The notes under the pieces were generated by a model, which was not told where the DNA came from, did not search any database, and saw nothing but the letters and a program-made list of their open reading frames with translations. 64,000 nucleotides of DNA from Salinigranum halophilum (lineage in GTDB: Archaea > Halobacteriota > Halobacteria > Halobacteriales > Haloferacaceae). Both the position numbers and the translations under genes were made by a program. Each line of letters starts with the position of its first letter. Position 1 is the first letter of the stretch. The DNA lies in NCBI RefSeq assembly GCF_007004735.1, contig NZ_SSNL01000006.1:434001-498000 (forward strand). Reading direction: 5' to 3'. This document shows, piece by piece, positions 26,225-35,421 of the stretch.

Positions 26225-28330
26225 TCAGTCGGTCGCCTCGACAAGCGCGTACAAGACGCCGTCGTTGCTCCCGACGTAGACGGTCCCGTCGCCGACCGCG
26301 GGGGAGGACCACTGCACGCTACTGTCGGTCTCGAACCGCCACTGTTCCTCGCCGGTCGCCGCCTCGAACGCGTAGACGTGTTGGTCACCCCCGCAGACGT
26401 AGACGGTCGACCTGCTCACTGCCGGTGACGACCGCAGAAACCTCGCGGCGCCGATCTCGACAGTCCACCGTTCTTCACCAGTGTCGGCGTCCAGCGCGGA
26501 GACCTGTCCGTCATTGTTTCCGACGTAGAGCCTCCCATCGACGACAGCCGGCGACGAGTACACAACGTCACCGGTGTCGAACCGCCACTGTTCCTCGCCG
26601 GTGTCGGCGTCCAGCGCGCGGACGTACCCGTCCTTCGCTCCGACGTAGACCGTCCCGTCGACGACAACCGGCGACGAGTACACCGGTCGATACGACCCGC
26701 TCGACCACTGTTTGTCGCCCGTCGACGCGTCCACCGCGTACACCCAGTAGTCGCGACAGCCGACGTAGACCGTCCCGTCGACCACCGCCGGGGACGAGTC
26801 GATTCTGAACTCGCGCTCGAAGACCCACTGCACGAAGCCGGTCTCGGTGTCCACGGCGTACAGGTGGCTGTCGTCGCTCCCGACGTAGGCCGTCCCGTCG
26901 ACGACAGCAGGTGAAGACTTCATCGGGTCTCCGGTCACCATGCGCCACTGCACTTCCCCGGTCGTCGTGTCCACGGCGTACAGTTGGCTGTCCTTGCTCC
27001 CGACGTAGACCGTCCCGTCGACGACGGTGGGTGAGGAGGTCACCGCGTCTTCGGTCTTCACGCACCACTGCTCGGCCCCGGTCGCCGTGTCCACAGCGTA
27101 CAGATGACCGTCGCCGCTCCCGACGTAGACCGTCCCTTCGACGACGGTGGGAGACGAGCTAATCGCCCCGCCCGTTTCGAGGGTCCACCGTTCGGCGACC
27201 CGCTCGCGTGGCCCGCGTGACTGACCGGTGGATCCGGTGCGTGCCGGCCCACCGCGGAACATCGGCCACTGTGTGGGCTGGGCTCCCGTCGGTTGGGCTT
27301 CCGTGGACTGACGTCCGTGGTCTGGTCGGCTGTCCGGCTCGGCGTGTCCCCCGAGCGACCGGCCGGTGTCGTGGGCGTCATCCAGCTGGCGGGCGACGAC
27401 CGGTGGGAGCGCTCGGTCGGTCCGAATCGCCTCGAGCGCGTCGCCGAACGTGGTGGCCGTGCGGTACCGGTTGGACTTAGCCGTGTTGAGCGCCGTCGCG
27501 ACCGCGGCGTCGAGTGCCGCAGGGACATCGTCGCGCACGTTGCTGGGTGTTGCCGGCGCCGCTCCGGAGAGGACGTCGTGCATGATGCTGACCTGGCTGC
27601 CGGTGTACGGGGGCTCGCCGGTCAGGAGCGCGTAGACGAGTGCGCCGAGCTGGTAGACGTCCGTCAGGGTATCTGGGGCGCCGTACCCGTCGGCGTCGAA
27701 CTGCTCGGGCGCGGCGTACTCAACCGACAGGCCTTCCATGGTCCCAGTCTGCTCGGCCAGCACCCGTGAGAGCCCCCAGTCGGCCACCTTCGGGACGTCC
27801 CACACGCCCGTCGGTGTGCTCCGGAAGAGGACGTTTGCGGGTTTGAGGTCGAGATGCGCGATGCCGTAGCTGTGTGCGACCTCCACGCCTCGACAGATCG
27901 ACTCACCGATCCAGAGGGCCTCGTCGACCGGGAGCCCGTCGGGGTTGTCTCGAAGTCGGCTGTCAAGGTCGCCGCCGTCCATGAACTCCATCGCGACCCA
28001 GGGGAGGTCGTCGCCGGTGTCGATCACGCCGACGACGTGTTCGGAGTCTTGCCAGCGCGGCTCGCTCCGCTGGCGTCTGTCGACCAGCTCCCAGGTGCTG
28101 GCCTCCGCGAGAAACCGCTCGACCACCTCTCGCGTCAACGTCTCCCGACAGTGTGGTTCCTTGAGCGCGATCCGGTCTGGCGGGTCGGGGCCGTTGAGGC
28201 TGACCTCGTAGACGATTGCATGGCCTCCCGTGTCGATCGGACGGTCGCCGACCCGGAGCGTCGTGTAGTCGAGAGTCCTGCGTGGTGGACTGGCGACCGT
28301 CGAGCGATCGGGGATCGGCGACTCGGTCAT
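26225..28330 (-). CDS. Ser/Thr kinase fused to eight-bladed PQQ-type beta-propeller
   Basis: A 701-residue intact protein with the same plan as 17571-19685. It opens MTESPIPDRSTVASPPRR. Kinase residues about 20-300: DTGGHAIVYEV, RIALKEP, HLDLKPANVLF, ADWGLSRVLA, YAAPEQFDADGYG. After a linker rich in Gln and Pro, residues about 375-700 hold eight repeats (VYVGSGDGHLYAVD, VYVGCRDYWVYAVD, VYVGSNDGVLYALVEATD). There is no membrane helix. The gene has a higher GC content than most neighbours. An IS6-type element starts 50 bases before its start codon and may have replaced its promoter. Confidence 0.95.
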   Translation of the reverse strand: MTESPIPDRSTVASPPRRTLDYTTLRVGDRPIDTGGHAIVYEVSLNGPDPPDRIALKEPHCRETLTREVVERFLAEASTWELVDRRQRSEPRWQDSEHVVGVIDTGDDLPWVAMEFMDGGDLDSRLRDNPDGLPVDEALWIGESICRGVEVAHSYGIAHLDLKPANVLFRSTPTGVWDVPKVADWGLSRVLAEQTGTMEGLSVEYAAPEQFDADGYGAPDTLTDVYQLGALVYALLTGEPPYTGSQVSIMHDVLSGAAPATPSNVRDDVPAALDAAVATALNTAKSNRYRTATTFGDALEAIRTDRALPPVVARQLDDAHDTGRSLGGHAEPDSRPDHGRQSTEAQPTGAQPTQWPMFRGGPARTGSTGQSRGPRERVAERWTLETGGAISSSPTVVEGTVYVGSGDGHLYAVDTATGAEQWCVKTEDAVTSSPTVVDGTVYVGSKDSQLYAVDTTTGEVQWRMVTGDPMKSSPAVVDGTAYVGSDDSHLYAVDTETGFVQWVFEREFRIDSSPAVVDGTVYVGCRDYWVYAVDASTGDKQWSSGSYRPVYSSPVVVDGTVYVGAKDGYVRALDADTGEEQWRFDTGDVVYSSPAVVDGRLYVGNNDGQVSALDADTGEERWTVEIGAARFLRSSPAVSRSTVYVCGGDQHVYAFEAATGEEQWRFETDSSVQWSSPAVGDGTVYVGSNDGVLYALVEATD

Positions 28331-28379
28331 TCAGAATACCCATACGGATCACCTGTATTAATGCTATCCCCCTCAGTAT

Positions 28380-29072
28380 GGGTCGTGTTAAGTTAGGAAT
28401 GAGGCGGTCAATTTCTAAGTTGTCTATGCCCGAAACCAACCGCCTCAGCGGACCTACCGAGTGGATTGACTTGGAATTTGTGGAGCGACAGCGGACACCC
28501 GAGTTCGCGATTCAAGTGGGTATTCAGCTTCATCTTGCTGGTCTGTCGCTCTCGAATACCAAACCATATCTTGAGAAGTTGGGTGTCGAGCGAAGTCGAA
28601 CCGCGATTCACGACTGGGTGCGGAAAGCTGATCTACAGCCCGACTGCGATGTGAGTCCTAATCAGATTGCGGTTGACGAAACGGTGATTCGAGTCAACGG
28701 CCAGCGCCACTGGCTGTACGCTGCGGTCGATCCTGAAACAAACCAATTCCTTCATCTACGGCTGTTTCAGACGTGTACAACGCAACTCACCGTGCTGTTT
28801 CTTCGTGAACTCCGTGAGAAACAGCAGCTCTCAGACACCACGTCTTTGATCGATGATGCGGCTCATCTCAAAGCTGCACTTGACCGACTCGGCCTCCGAT
28901 CTCGAGTGAACCGCCATGGAAATCGAAACAGCGTCGAACGTGTCTTTCGTGGGATAAAACGACGAACCTCTTTGTTCTCAAATACGTTCTCGAACGCTAA
29001 GCTATCGACCGCGGATTCGTGGCTGAGGGCCTTCGCCGTCTGGTGGAATCGATGTCAAAGTTAACACGACCC
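28380..29072. mobile_element. IS6-family insertion sequence, 693 bases
   Basis: The ends GGGTCGTGTTAA (28380-28391) and its perfect inverse (29061-29072) enclose one complete transposase gene; the right end overlaps its stop codon. No target duplication is seen, so the flanks may have recombined. The element lies between two divergent genes of the kinase island. Confidence 0.88.
28426..29064 (+). CDS. IS6-family transposase
   Basis: A 212-residue DDE transposase starting at ATG 28426 (MPETNRLSG). Visible are the N-terminal helix-turn-helix (SLSNTKPYLEKLGVERSRTA), IAVDETVIRVNG with the first Asp, SLIDDAAHLKAAL with the second, and NSVERVFRGIKRRT with the Glu. It has the length typical of haloarchaeal IS6 enzymes and no frame break. 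It cuts and moves its own element by a replicative route. It is the only transposase here that looks fully intact. Confidence 0.93.
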   Translation: MPETNRLSGPTEWIDLEFVERQRTPEFAIQVGIQLHLAGLSLSNTKPYLEKLGVERSRTAIHDWVRKADLQPDCDVSPNQIAVDETVIRVNGQRHWLYAAVDPETNQFLHLRLFQTCTTQLTVLFLRELREKQQLSDTTSLIDDAAHLKAALDRLGLRSRVNRHGNRNSVERVFRGIKRRTSLFSNTFSNAKLSTADSWLRAFAVWWNRCQS

Positions 29073-29188
29073 GGTCGCCCACGTAGGTCACCGTTACTCG
29101 ACCGTGCTGGATTCACCGGTGTAATGCATACCCCACTCAGGATCCAGTATACAAACATTCATGATAGCAAAAGAATCACGTATAGACC

Positions 29189-30922
29189 GTGACTCGCGGT
29201 GACAACAACTCGTCCGGGCTTCGCCCCATCGAGCCAGGTGATTTCGTTTATCTCTCTCTCACAGAGGTCGAAATACGGGACGGAGAGGTTCACACCAATG
29301 AAGGATTGGGTTCGATCGATACCTACGGCGTGCTCGTGGGTGCTGGGGAGTTGCCAGTCGTGCTCGAACGCTCGCTTGTCGGAACTCAGGTCGGCCATGA
29401 GGCTGGCATCGAGTTCGAATCCAGATCTGTGCTTGTCGACCCCGTTACCGAGGAGGAACACTGGGTACCCGTCGACGAGGTGACCGGCATCGGCGAGGTT
29501 ACCTCTACCATCTCCGATATCCCTTCTGAGGAGGTTGCAACCCGCCTGGAAGACGGTGGAATCAAATCCGCGTGGCATCTCGTGATCGCCGATCCGGAGC
29601 GATTCACGGACGTGTTTCTGCTGGACAAATCACGTGTTCAGGAGCTGCGGACAGCCGCAAAAGACGTGCTCGCGGACCGACGACTGCTCTCGTACGAGGT
29701 CGTCGAGGTGTACAGCTGGCACGAACGGACCGACGAGGGACGTCCTTCAGGCATCACCGCGGGAGGGCAGACGAGCCCGACGAGTGATCCGACCGTCATT
29801 AAGACGGACATCCTCGACGGCGGTGATCCCGAGGGCGGTGCTGATACCACGGCCACGGCCGCGGCAACGGGGACGGATGGTCCGGAGGACTGGCCAATGT
29901 TCCGTGGAGGTCCTGCCCGATCCGGGGCGAACCCCTCAGTGCAGCGGTCTCCGGCACCGACGTGTAACATCGACTGGCAGTTCGATACCAGTGGTTCAGT
30001 CGTGTCGTCACCGGCAGTCGCCCGGGGAACGGTGTTCGTCGGGAGTCAAAACGGACGCCTGTACGCGTTGGACACTGCTGACGGTACTGAACTGTGGACG
30101 GCCGACCTAGGAAGTGGGATACGGTCTTCACCCGCAGTCGCTGATGAAACGGTTATCGTGGGGTGCACAGGTACCAACGAAACTATTTACGCGTTGTCAA
30201 CTGTGGATGGGACCGTCCAGTGGAGTCTCGACGCGGGTGAGATCGTCTCGTCTTCGCCAGCCGTGGTCGACGGGACGGTGTACATCGGGACCAACCGTAA
30301 CGCCGTCTCTGCGCTTTCCGTCGAGGATGGGACCACGCACTGGACAGCCGACGTTGGGGGGAACGTCAGATCCTCACCTGCGGTGGTTGATGATACGGTC
30401 TACTTCGGCAGTGACGACAGGTACGTGTACGCCGTGTCTGCTGCGGATGGATCCGAACAGTGGCGAACGCGAACGGATGGGAAGATCTACGCCACTCCAG
30501 CAGTCGTCGACTCGACGGTGTACGTCGGGAGTTCGGATGGTGGAATCTACGCCTTGTACCCCGGCGACGGTGATCGACTCTGGCAGTTCCGGACGAACGC
30601 CGAAGTAATGTCCTCACCCGCCGTCGCGAACGATACCGTCTTTGCGGGGAGTTACGACGGGACTCTCTACGCGCTGAGCAGTCAACGGGGCAAGGTGCGC
30701 TGGCAGTTCGACACGGACCACTGGATCAGATCATCGCCGACGGTCGTCGACGGAACCGTATACATCGGCTGCAACGACTACGGCATTCACGCGTTCGGTG
30801 CCGAGACGGGTGATCGACGGTGGCGGATCGGAACCGGCGCCCGAGTGTATTCATCCCCAGCGGTCGCCGATGGAACGGTCTATATTGGCAGTCATGACGG
30901 CTGTGTCTATGCGCTCCGTTGA
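29189..30922 (+). CDS. FKBP-like/PQQ-propeller protein (intact copy)
   Basis: A 577-residue protein from GTG 29189. Residues about 14-95 are FKBP-like: IEPGDFVYLSLTEVEI, then YGVLVGAGELPVVLERSLVG and GHEAGIEFE, matching the FKBP pattern of a strand, gGxLixxxExxLvGm and Gxxxxixix. Key aromatic catalytic residues are not obvious, so it may bind rather than isomerise. Residues about 110-190 form a helix-hairpin-helix-like segment. Residues about 235-577 have eight PQQ-type blades (VFVGSQNGRLYALD ... VYIGSHDGCVYALR). No kinase domain is attached. Relatives at 20983 and 33682 are broken. It may be a separate propeller partner of the kinase-PQQ proteins. Confidence 0.85.
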   Translation: MTRGDNNSSGLRPIEPGDFVYLSLTEVEIRDGEVHTNEGLGSIDTYGVLVGAGELPVVLERSLVGTQVGHEAGIEFESRSVLVDPVTEEEHWVPVDEVTGIGEVTSTISDIPSEEVATRLEDGGIKSAWHLVIADPERFTDVFLLDKSRVQELRTAAKDVLADRRLLSYEVVEVYSWHERTDEGRPSGITAGGQTSPTSDPTVIKTDILDGGDPEGGADTTATAAATGTDGPEDWPMFRGGPARSGANPSVQRSPAPTCNIDWQFDTSGSVVSSPAVARGTVFVGSQNGRLYALDTADGTELWTADLGSGIRSSPAVADETVIVGCTGTNETIYALSTVDGTVQWSLDAGEIVSSSPAVVDGTVYIGTNRNAVSALSVEDGTTHWTADVGGNVRSSPAVVDDTVYFGSDDRYVYAVSAADGSEQWRTRTDGKIYATPAVVDSTVYVGSSDGGIYALYPGDGDRLWQFRTNAEVMSSPAVANDTVFAGSYDGTLYALSSQRGKVRWQFDTDHWIRSSPTVVDGTVYIGCNDYGIHAFGAETGDRRWRIGTGARVYSSPAVADGTVYIGSHDGCVYALR

Positions 30923-30986
30923 CATCCTCCCCGCCCTGAACAGTAGACGCCGAACCTAACTGACGACTCGATTCGTAGTCGTCGAT

Positions 30987-32105
30987 ATGGTTGACACAAC
31001 CGAGGCAAAACAGGTCTGCCGTGCCGTCTTAACCCTCCTCTATCCGGCACTAGACTTCGGGATCAAACCGTGTGGAACCTACACGAGAGAGGACTTCGAG
31101 CAAGTCCTCTCTCGAATCTCTTTCGATCAAGAGTTCGCCAATACGGGTGGCAAAACCGTTCAGTTGGATCGGTCCGAGCCGGTCGACGTCACGTCGACGG
31201 CTCGGAATCCACTCGCGAAATCGCTCCTCTATCACCTTCGACATCTCGACGCGGACGCCATCGACGCCCAGTTCGATGGCGTCCGCGACCGCCTCTTTCA
31301 GGTCCTTCGGTCACTCCGGTTGCTTCCCTCTCGTGTTGACGTTGCGATCGACCTCCACGAGTGGCGGTTCTACGGCTCAGCCGACACGGGCCACGTCCTC
31401 ATCACCTATCCTGATCTCGGGACGAACCGAGCGTACTGCTTTGCGACGCTCTGTATTGTCGCTCCGGGTGTTAGATTCACGCTTGCTGTCTTACCGATGG
31501 ATGCGAACGGCTTCCCTGCAAAGCAGGAAGCCGTTCGCTCACTCATCATCGAAGCGCGGCGGTACGTATCGATCAGACACGTCTACCTCGAACGGGGCTT
31601 CTACCAAGTTCACGTTGTTGCGGAGTTAGATCGACTGAACGTCGGGTACATCGTGCGTGCGAGACCGAGTAAGGGGATGAAAGACCGTCTCAGCGCCGGC
31701 GCTGAGACGGTCGTCGATGCCTACCAGATGCAACGACAACGAAAGCGGCCACCGACGGCGTCGGTTGACCTCACCGTATTTGCTGTGCCACATCGAACGA
31801 GTGAGGACGAACACGTCTGGTTCGTCACGAATCTTGACGTAGAGCGTGAGACGGCCAAAGCGTACGCGGCGGCGTTCCGCCGCCGCTGGGGTATCGAGAC
31901 ATCGTATCGGCCGATCGGCGACTTCCTGCCGAGAACGTCGGCGACGACGTTCTCGGTGCGGTTGTTCTACTTCCTGTTCGCGGTCTCGCTGTACAACCTG
32001 TGGGTGTTAGCGAACGTCCTCCTCGCAGGTGGAACGATTCCAAAGAAACCGCCGCTCTCAACGCGAATCTTCCGAACGTTCGTCCTCTCGACAGACTACG
32101 GCTAG
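30987..32105 (+). CDS. IS4-like DDE transposase
   Basis: A complete 372-residue frame from ATG 30987. AIDLHEWRFYG carries the first Asp and RRRWGIETSYRPIGDF the Glu. The second acidic site reads YLERGFY, where related enzymes usually have YLDRGFY, so activity is doubtful. C-terminal hydrophobic helices (LFYFLFAVSLYNLWVLANVL) are typical of this group. The coding region contains many perfect inverted repeats, including a 30-base palindrome at 31683-31712 and a 15-base-pair hairpin at 31250-31287. The ends of the element could not be fixed. Confidence 0.85.
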   Translation: MVDTTEAKQVCRAVLTLLYPALDFGIKPCGTYTREDFEQVLSRISFDQEFANTGGKTVQLDRSEPVDVTSTARNPLAKSLLYHLRHLDADAIDAQFDGVRDRLFQVLRSLRLLPSRVDVAIDLHEWRFYGSADTGHVLITYPDLGTNRAYCFATLCIVAPGVRFTLAVLPMDANGFPAKQEAVRSLIIEARRYVSIRHVYLERGFYQVHVVAELDRLNVGYIVRARPSKGMKDRLSAGAETVVDAYQMQRQRKRPPTASVDLTVFAVPHRTSEDEHVWFVTNLDVERETAKAYAAAFRRRWGIETSYRPIGDFLPRTSATTFSVRLFYFLFAVSLYNLWVLANVLLAGGTIPKKPPLSTRIFRTFVLSTDYG

Positions 32106-32165
32106 CGGCTGAGTCACACCGACCGGGACGACCGGTCAGAACGCCTCAACTGAGTGGCAACGCTC

Positions 32166-33347
32166 GGGACCGCCGCCGATAGTAACCAAGGTGACTTTTG
32201 ATCATGGATTGAGACACATGTGCTATGAGCGAAGATCGGCGCAAAGAGATCGTCCGTCACTTGAGTGAGGACGATCTCGATCGTCTCCTCGCCGAAACAG
32301 ATGATGAAAAGGTGAGCAAGCGGCTCACCTTCGTCAAGAATCTCTACAAAGGAGATACGCTCGAAGAAGCAGCCGACCGCGTCGGCAAGTCTGCTTCAAC
32401 CGGGAGTCGCTGGGCACGACGGTGGAACGAGGGTGGAATCGGACTACTCACGCCGAACTTCGGGGGCGGCCAGCCCCCGAAGCTCGGCGAAGACGAGCAA
32501 CAAGAGCTTCTTGAACTCCTGCGTGAGGGACAACCCTGGAAAAACAGGAGATACAGCATCTGATCAAGCAAGAATTCGGCGTCGAGTATTATCCAGTCTA
32601 TCTCAGTGAGTTTCTCAAGAAACTCGGGCTGTCGAATACGATTCCTCGCCCAAAACGTCCGTCGAGACCCGACAACGCCGAGGAGATACTCGACGAACGC
32701 GTCGGCGACGCGTTCGACGAGGCGTCCGATGAACCGCACAATAAGCGAGCCGGTGACGACGAGGAAGGCTGGACGGTTGACGACGAGATCCGGACAGATG
32801 GCGGAACCGTCCTCGGGTTTTTCGACGCGTCACATCCACAACCGTGGGATAACTCGCAGCGGCTGTATCACGTCGATGACCCACACATCACCCGACCGCT
32901 GGTTCACATCTTCGAACCAGCGGTCGGGTTCTACGCACTCAACGGTCAGAGCGTGGTGAGCTTCCCGGAAGATCAGAAGAAGGAACGGATTTGTGAGTGT
33001 CTGGAGGGGATACGCGAGCAGAATCTCGTCAAGCGGATTCTGCTCGTCTTGGACAATCACTCTGCGTATACGTGCGGGCACACGCGCAAGCGGGCCCACC
33101 AACTCGGCATCGATCTCGTGTTCTTACCGGTTGGGTCGCCTGATCTCAACCCAATCGAGCAGGTCTGGAAGCAGTTGAAGTGGGTTGCCTCACCGCTGAT
33201 CGTCGAGAGCGCGGCGGAGTTCCGCGCTCTCGTCGATGACCTCTTTGGGCAACTCACCAGTCGACTGAGTTTCGCGAAGGCATGGATCGACGAGTTCCTC
33301 GGCTCTCGTATGCAAAAGTTATCTTAACCACTAGCGGCGGCGGTCCC
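32166..33347. mobile_element. IS630-family element within an outer inverted repeat
   Basis: The transposase gene is flanked by imperfect inverted ends sharing TAGT and ACTTTTG (from 32180 and to 33333). An outer pair continues beyond the TA target: 32166-32183 (GGGACCGCCGCCGATAGT) against the inverse of 33330-33347 with one mismatch. Either the element jumped into a palindrome at a TA, or these are longer ends than usual. Confidence 0.7.
32225..33327 (+). CDS. IS630-family transposase in two frames (possible -1 frameshift)
   Basis: ATG 32225 opens a helix-turn-helix part (LEEAADRVGKSASTGSRWAR) that ends at a stop near 32563. The catalytic part runs in the -1 frame from about 32535 to 33327: FFDASHPQPWD, ILLVLDNHSAYT and LPVGSPDLNPIEQVWKQ, which hold the D, D, E of IS630 enzymes. 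The frames meet at GGAAAAACAGG, where reading TGG AAA AAC could slip back one base. Programmed frameshifting is known in some IS630 elements; simple decay is the alternative. Joined, the length is normal for the family. Confidence 0.8.
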
Positions 33348-33681
33348 TCGGTCTCCGATTCCGTTCTGTGAGTTTCCGTTTCGGAATCGTCTCACCTCAG
33401 CTGCCGAGAGGAACGAACCTCTTCCGGCATCAATGTGATTCGGCGTCTACTGTGAAGAGAGGGGTTTTAGCCTTGAATCTCCCATGATCCGAGTCCATAG
33501 ACACTACAGACGCTCTGTGATCACACCACTCGAACCCGATCAGTCACTGGTGTGTCCGTGAGCCACCCGCACAGCATGGCGCTTTTGAGGAAATGAACCT
33601 CGGCCACACGCCTCCACCGTGTGCTCACCGGCACTCTCGCCCCAATATATATCAGCTCACCCTCGGTTTCAACGTGTACGA
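33348..33681. promoter_or_regulatory. Upstream region with TATA box of FKBP-PQQ gene
   Basis: No gene is visible in 33348-33640. AATATATAT at 33644-33652 lies 30 bases before ATG 33682, the normal haloarchaeal spacing for a leaderless transcript. Confidence 0.55.
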
Positions 33682-35290
33682 ATGGCTGAGAACACGGGAG
33701 ACGAAAATCCCACGCTGCAATCCGGCGACTTAGTCTATCTTTCTTTATTCGAGGGGGAGACGTATTTTGGCAGCAGACATCCGTTCCGGGAGACGTTTAC
33801 TGTCCTCATAGGCTCCGGAGAGCTCCCCGCACTCGAAGAGACGCTGGTCGGCATGGACATCGGCGACTCCGGAACGATCGAGATCCCGATACAGAAGCCG
33901 GTGACAGACACGAGAATCCCACATATACCGCTGTCTGAACTGCTTCCGGAATCAGTTGTCGATATCGTCGAAACCGCTGGCATAGACACCCCTACTAAGT
34001 TCGCCGAGGCTGATCCCGACTGGTTGGAGGAAGAATTTTTGCTTGCATCGGAGCAGGTCTCGGAACTTCAATCCCGTGTCACGGAGGAACTCGCGGATCG
34101 ACGCATCATCGAGTATACGATTGCCAGCGCCTACCGGTGTCGAGACGGCTACCGCTGGCAGGAGAATCAGCGCCAGCAGTCAAATAGATTAGCTAAGAGT
34201 TCGGACGACGAGCGGACCGGATCGACACAGCTAAACGCAGAGACGGAAGCCACACCGGGTGCCGGGTGGCCGATGTTCCGCGGCAATCCGTCTCGAACTG
34301 GGGTTGTACAGGACGATCAGTTCCCCAAAATAACCTCCCCAGAGGTTCTCTGGACGTTCGATACGGATGGTGGGATCAGGTCCTCTCCAGCTGTCGATGA
34401 CGGTACTGTGTACGTCGGAAGCCGAGACTCGCGAGTGTACGCACTCTCGTCCCGCTCCGGTGAGGTGGAGTGGACGTACGCTACTGGCGATGGAGTGAAC
34501 TCTTCACCAGCTGTTGGCGACAGATTCGTCTACATCGGGAGTAACGACGGCCACCTATATGCATTGAACAAACATACCGGGGATAAACAATGGGCAGTTA
34601 CCATTGGGAGTAAGGTGGAGACCACACCCCCTACTGCACGACGGAACCGTATATGTCGGAGGCGGCGGTGGGGTCGTACGCGCATTGGAGGGCGAGTCGG
34701 GAGAAGGGGTGTGGAAGACGGATATCGGGACGCCGGTTGATTCATCTCCCTCCATCGCTGACGGGACTGTCTCTATCGGCGTTCATGATGGGGTGTATGC
34801 TTTGGATGAAGAGACTGGAGATTCCCAGTGGCATTTCAACACCCAAAGTTGGGTATCCTCCTCGCCAGCCGTGTCGAACGGGACGGTTTTGTTCGGAACG
34901 TGGCTGAACGATGTCTTCGCTATCAACATGAGTGATGGCACCGAACTGTGGAAATTCACCTGCCACAAATGGGTGCGATCATCACCAGCGGTGACTGACA
35001 ACACTGTGTACGTCGGAAGTTCGGACAAGACTCTGTACGCAATAAACAAGGCGACAGGTGACGGGGAGTGATCGTTTGACGCACAAAGCTGGGTTCAATC
35101 ATCACCGACGGTGGCTGCGGGGACAGTATATTTCGGATGTGGCGGTCGCAATGTGTACGCCGTCGACGCCGAATCTGGGGACCAGAGGTGGAAGTTCGAG
35201 ACGGAGGGGCGGGTCTCGTCATCACCAGCCGTCGCCGAAGGGACGGTGTATATTGGAGACGACGATAGAACCATCTACGCCCTCAACTGA
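33682..35290 (+). pseudogene. FKBP-like/PQQ-propeller protein, broken copy
   Basis: ATG 33682 (MAENTGDENPTL) is chosen because a TATA box lies 30 bases upstream. The FKBP-like domain is clear: SGDLVYLSLFEGETY, FTVLIGSGELPALEETLVG, MDIGDSGTIEIPI. A helical segment follows (ESVVDIVETAGIDTPTKF), then PQQ-type blades. An extra C near 34628 (CACCCCCT) shifts the frame after ETTP, and the protein continues as LLHDGTVYVGGG. A second lesion, TGA at 35069-35071, stands where a Trp codon is expected (GE-W-SFDAQSWV); the frame then continues to the natural end at 35290. All eight blades can be found, so decay is recent. Confidence 0.85.
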
Positions 35291-35390
35291 TTACAATCGA
35301 GCCCGATTTTCTGGCAGTCTCCCGTTTTCGTAGTCCACCTCCTCGAGAGCGATTAGAGACACGTTTCTTCCCCAGCTAAACTGACAGAAA

Positions 35391-35398
35391 GATATATT
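35391..35398 (+). promoter_or_regulatory. TATA box of kinase-EF1A gene
   Basis: GATATATT ends 23 bases before ATG 35422, consistent with a leaderless transcript. Confidence 0.55.
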
Positions 35399-35421
35399 GG
35401 TAAGGTATCCAATACCGACGT

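Noticed and set aside
26105..27769. Plus-strand frames in the kinase-PQQ region
   Set aside because: Arg-rich shadows of the repeated PQQ coding sequence on the minus strand.
30923..30986. IS200/IS605-like end (CATCCTCCCCGCCCTGAA)
   Set aside because: Only a short resemblance; no TnpA or TnpB gene adjoins it.
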